Assembly (NCBI GenBank): GCA_037445185.1
Contig: JBBIKZ010000069.1
Coordinates: 1 to 13,126 of the forward strand
Direction of reading: 5' to 3'
Origin: JANWZL01 sp037445185
GTDB taxonomy: Bacteria > Pseudomonadota > Gammaproteobacteria > Burkholderiales > Thiobacillaceae
Length of the DNA stretch: 13,126 nucleotides
Part shown: positions 12,737 to 13,126 of the stretch, in pieces
How positions within the stretch are numbered: position 1 is the stretch's first letter
Layout of the letters: each line of letters begins with the position of its first letter
Position numbers and translations under genes: made by a program
The notes under the pieces: model-generated
Told to the model about the DNA's origin: nothing
The model's database searches: none
The model's input: the letters and a program-made list of their open reading frames with translations, nothing else

Positions 12737-13126
12737 GAACCGGACTTCAGGATGGCCTCGATCTCGTGCGCCGGGATGTAGCCATCCACCCGGCGGCCGT
12801 TGGCGAAGAAGATGGCCGGTGTCCCCTCCACGCCCAGGCGGGCAGCGACTTCGGCGATCGCAGCGAGCGGCGCCTCACAGTTGGCCACCGCCTCCGGCGC
12901 CTTGCCTTCCAGCATATAGGCCGTCCAGGTCCGGGCCCGGTCGGCGGCGCACCAGACGTCGCGGGCGATCTGGGGGGCGCGCGGATGCAGGTCGGCGAGG
13001 GGATAGAGGAAGACGTGTACGGTCAGGTTGTCGAGCTTGGCGAGCTCCTGCTCCAGCCGCCGGCAGAACGGGCAGTCGGGATCGGTGAAGACGGCGAGTC
13101 TGCGCTCGCCCTTGCCCTTTACGACT
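12733..13126 (-). CDS. dsbC: DsbC-like thiol:disulfide interchange protein, C-terminal part
   Basis: The reading frame is open from the window edge to the TAA at 12735-12733, giving the last 131 residues of a protein whose N-terminus (signal peptide and dimerisation domain, if present) lies beyond 13126. The visible part is the thioredoxin-fold domain. It has AVFTDPDCPFCRRLEQEL with a CPFC active site (cysteine codons at 13074-13072 and 13065-13063), the VWCAADR helix, a further cysteine in VANCEAP that would form the second disulfide as in E. coli DsbC, and the cis-proline motif VEGTPAIFF followed by NGRRVDGYIPAHEIEAIL. The family isomerises wrong disulfides in the periplasm. The active site is CGYC in E. 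coli DsbC. DsbG-like function cannot be excluded from this half alone. Confidence 0.88.
   Translation of the reverse strand, partial: VVKGKGERRLAVFTDPDCPFCRRLEQELAKLDNLTVHVFLYPLADLHPRAPQIARDVWCAADRARTWTAYMLEGKAPEAVANCEAPLAAIAEVAARLGVEGTPAIFFANGRRVDGYIPAHEIEAILKSGS

Overview
The window is GC-rich, densely packed chromosomal DNA from a proteobacterium, most likely a betaproteobacterium. The best clue is the omega subunit: it is only 68 residues long and has the short betaproteobacterial form (MARITVDDC start, RDKPAVIALREIAAG core). The order hemW-rdgB-rph-PP2C phosphatase-Ser/Thr kinase, divergent from yicC-gmk-rpoZ-spoT, also fits that class. A chorismate lyase next to ubiA suggests a lineage near the Nitrosomonadales or Hydrogenophilales, but this is only inference. 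I see no tRNA, rRNA, insertion sequence, integrase or CRISPR array.

Layout. (1) 29-4394, minus strand: a tightly coupled run, in transcription order a Ser/Thr protein kinase, a PP2C-type phosphatase, rph (RNase PH), rdgB (ITP/XTP pyrophosphatase) and hemW (heme chaperone). Each start overlaps the previous stop. (2) 4395-4460: a 66-bp divergent intergenic region that must serve both directions. (3) 4461-8503, plus strand: yicC (endoribonuclease family), gmk, rpoZ and a bifunctional RelA/SpoT-type (p)ppGpp synthetase/hydrolase. (4) 8613-11060, plus strand: ridA and recG. (5) 11061-11309: the only sizeable gap, full of inverted repeats, with a good extended -10 promoter just before ubiC. (6) 11310-12736, plus strand: ubiC-ubiA, the first two committed steps of ubiquinone synthesis. 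(7) 12733-13126, minus strand: the C-terminal part of a DsbC-like periplasmic disulfide isomerase, convergent with ubiA and sharing a TTAA stop with it.

How the genes fit together. Gmk makes GDP (hence GTP), the RelA/SpoT enzyme makes and degrades (p)ppGpp from GTP/GDP, and omega forms part of a ppGpp site on RNA polymerase in E. coli. RdgB cleans the purine nucleotide pool, and YicC and RNase PH act on RNA. The kinase/phosphatase pair gives this RNA and nucleotide cluster a reversible phosphorylation module of unknown target.

This is essentially core genome. I found no clear undescribed system. The points most worth a second look are the structured recG-ubiC gap, the translationally coupled kinase/phosphatase pair, and the TTAA stop shared by ubiA and dsbC.
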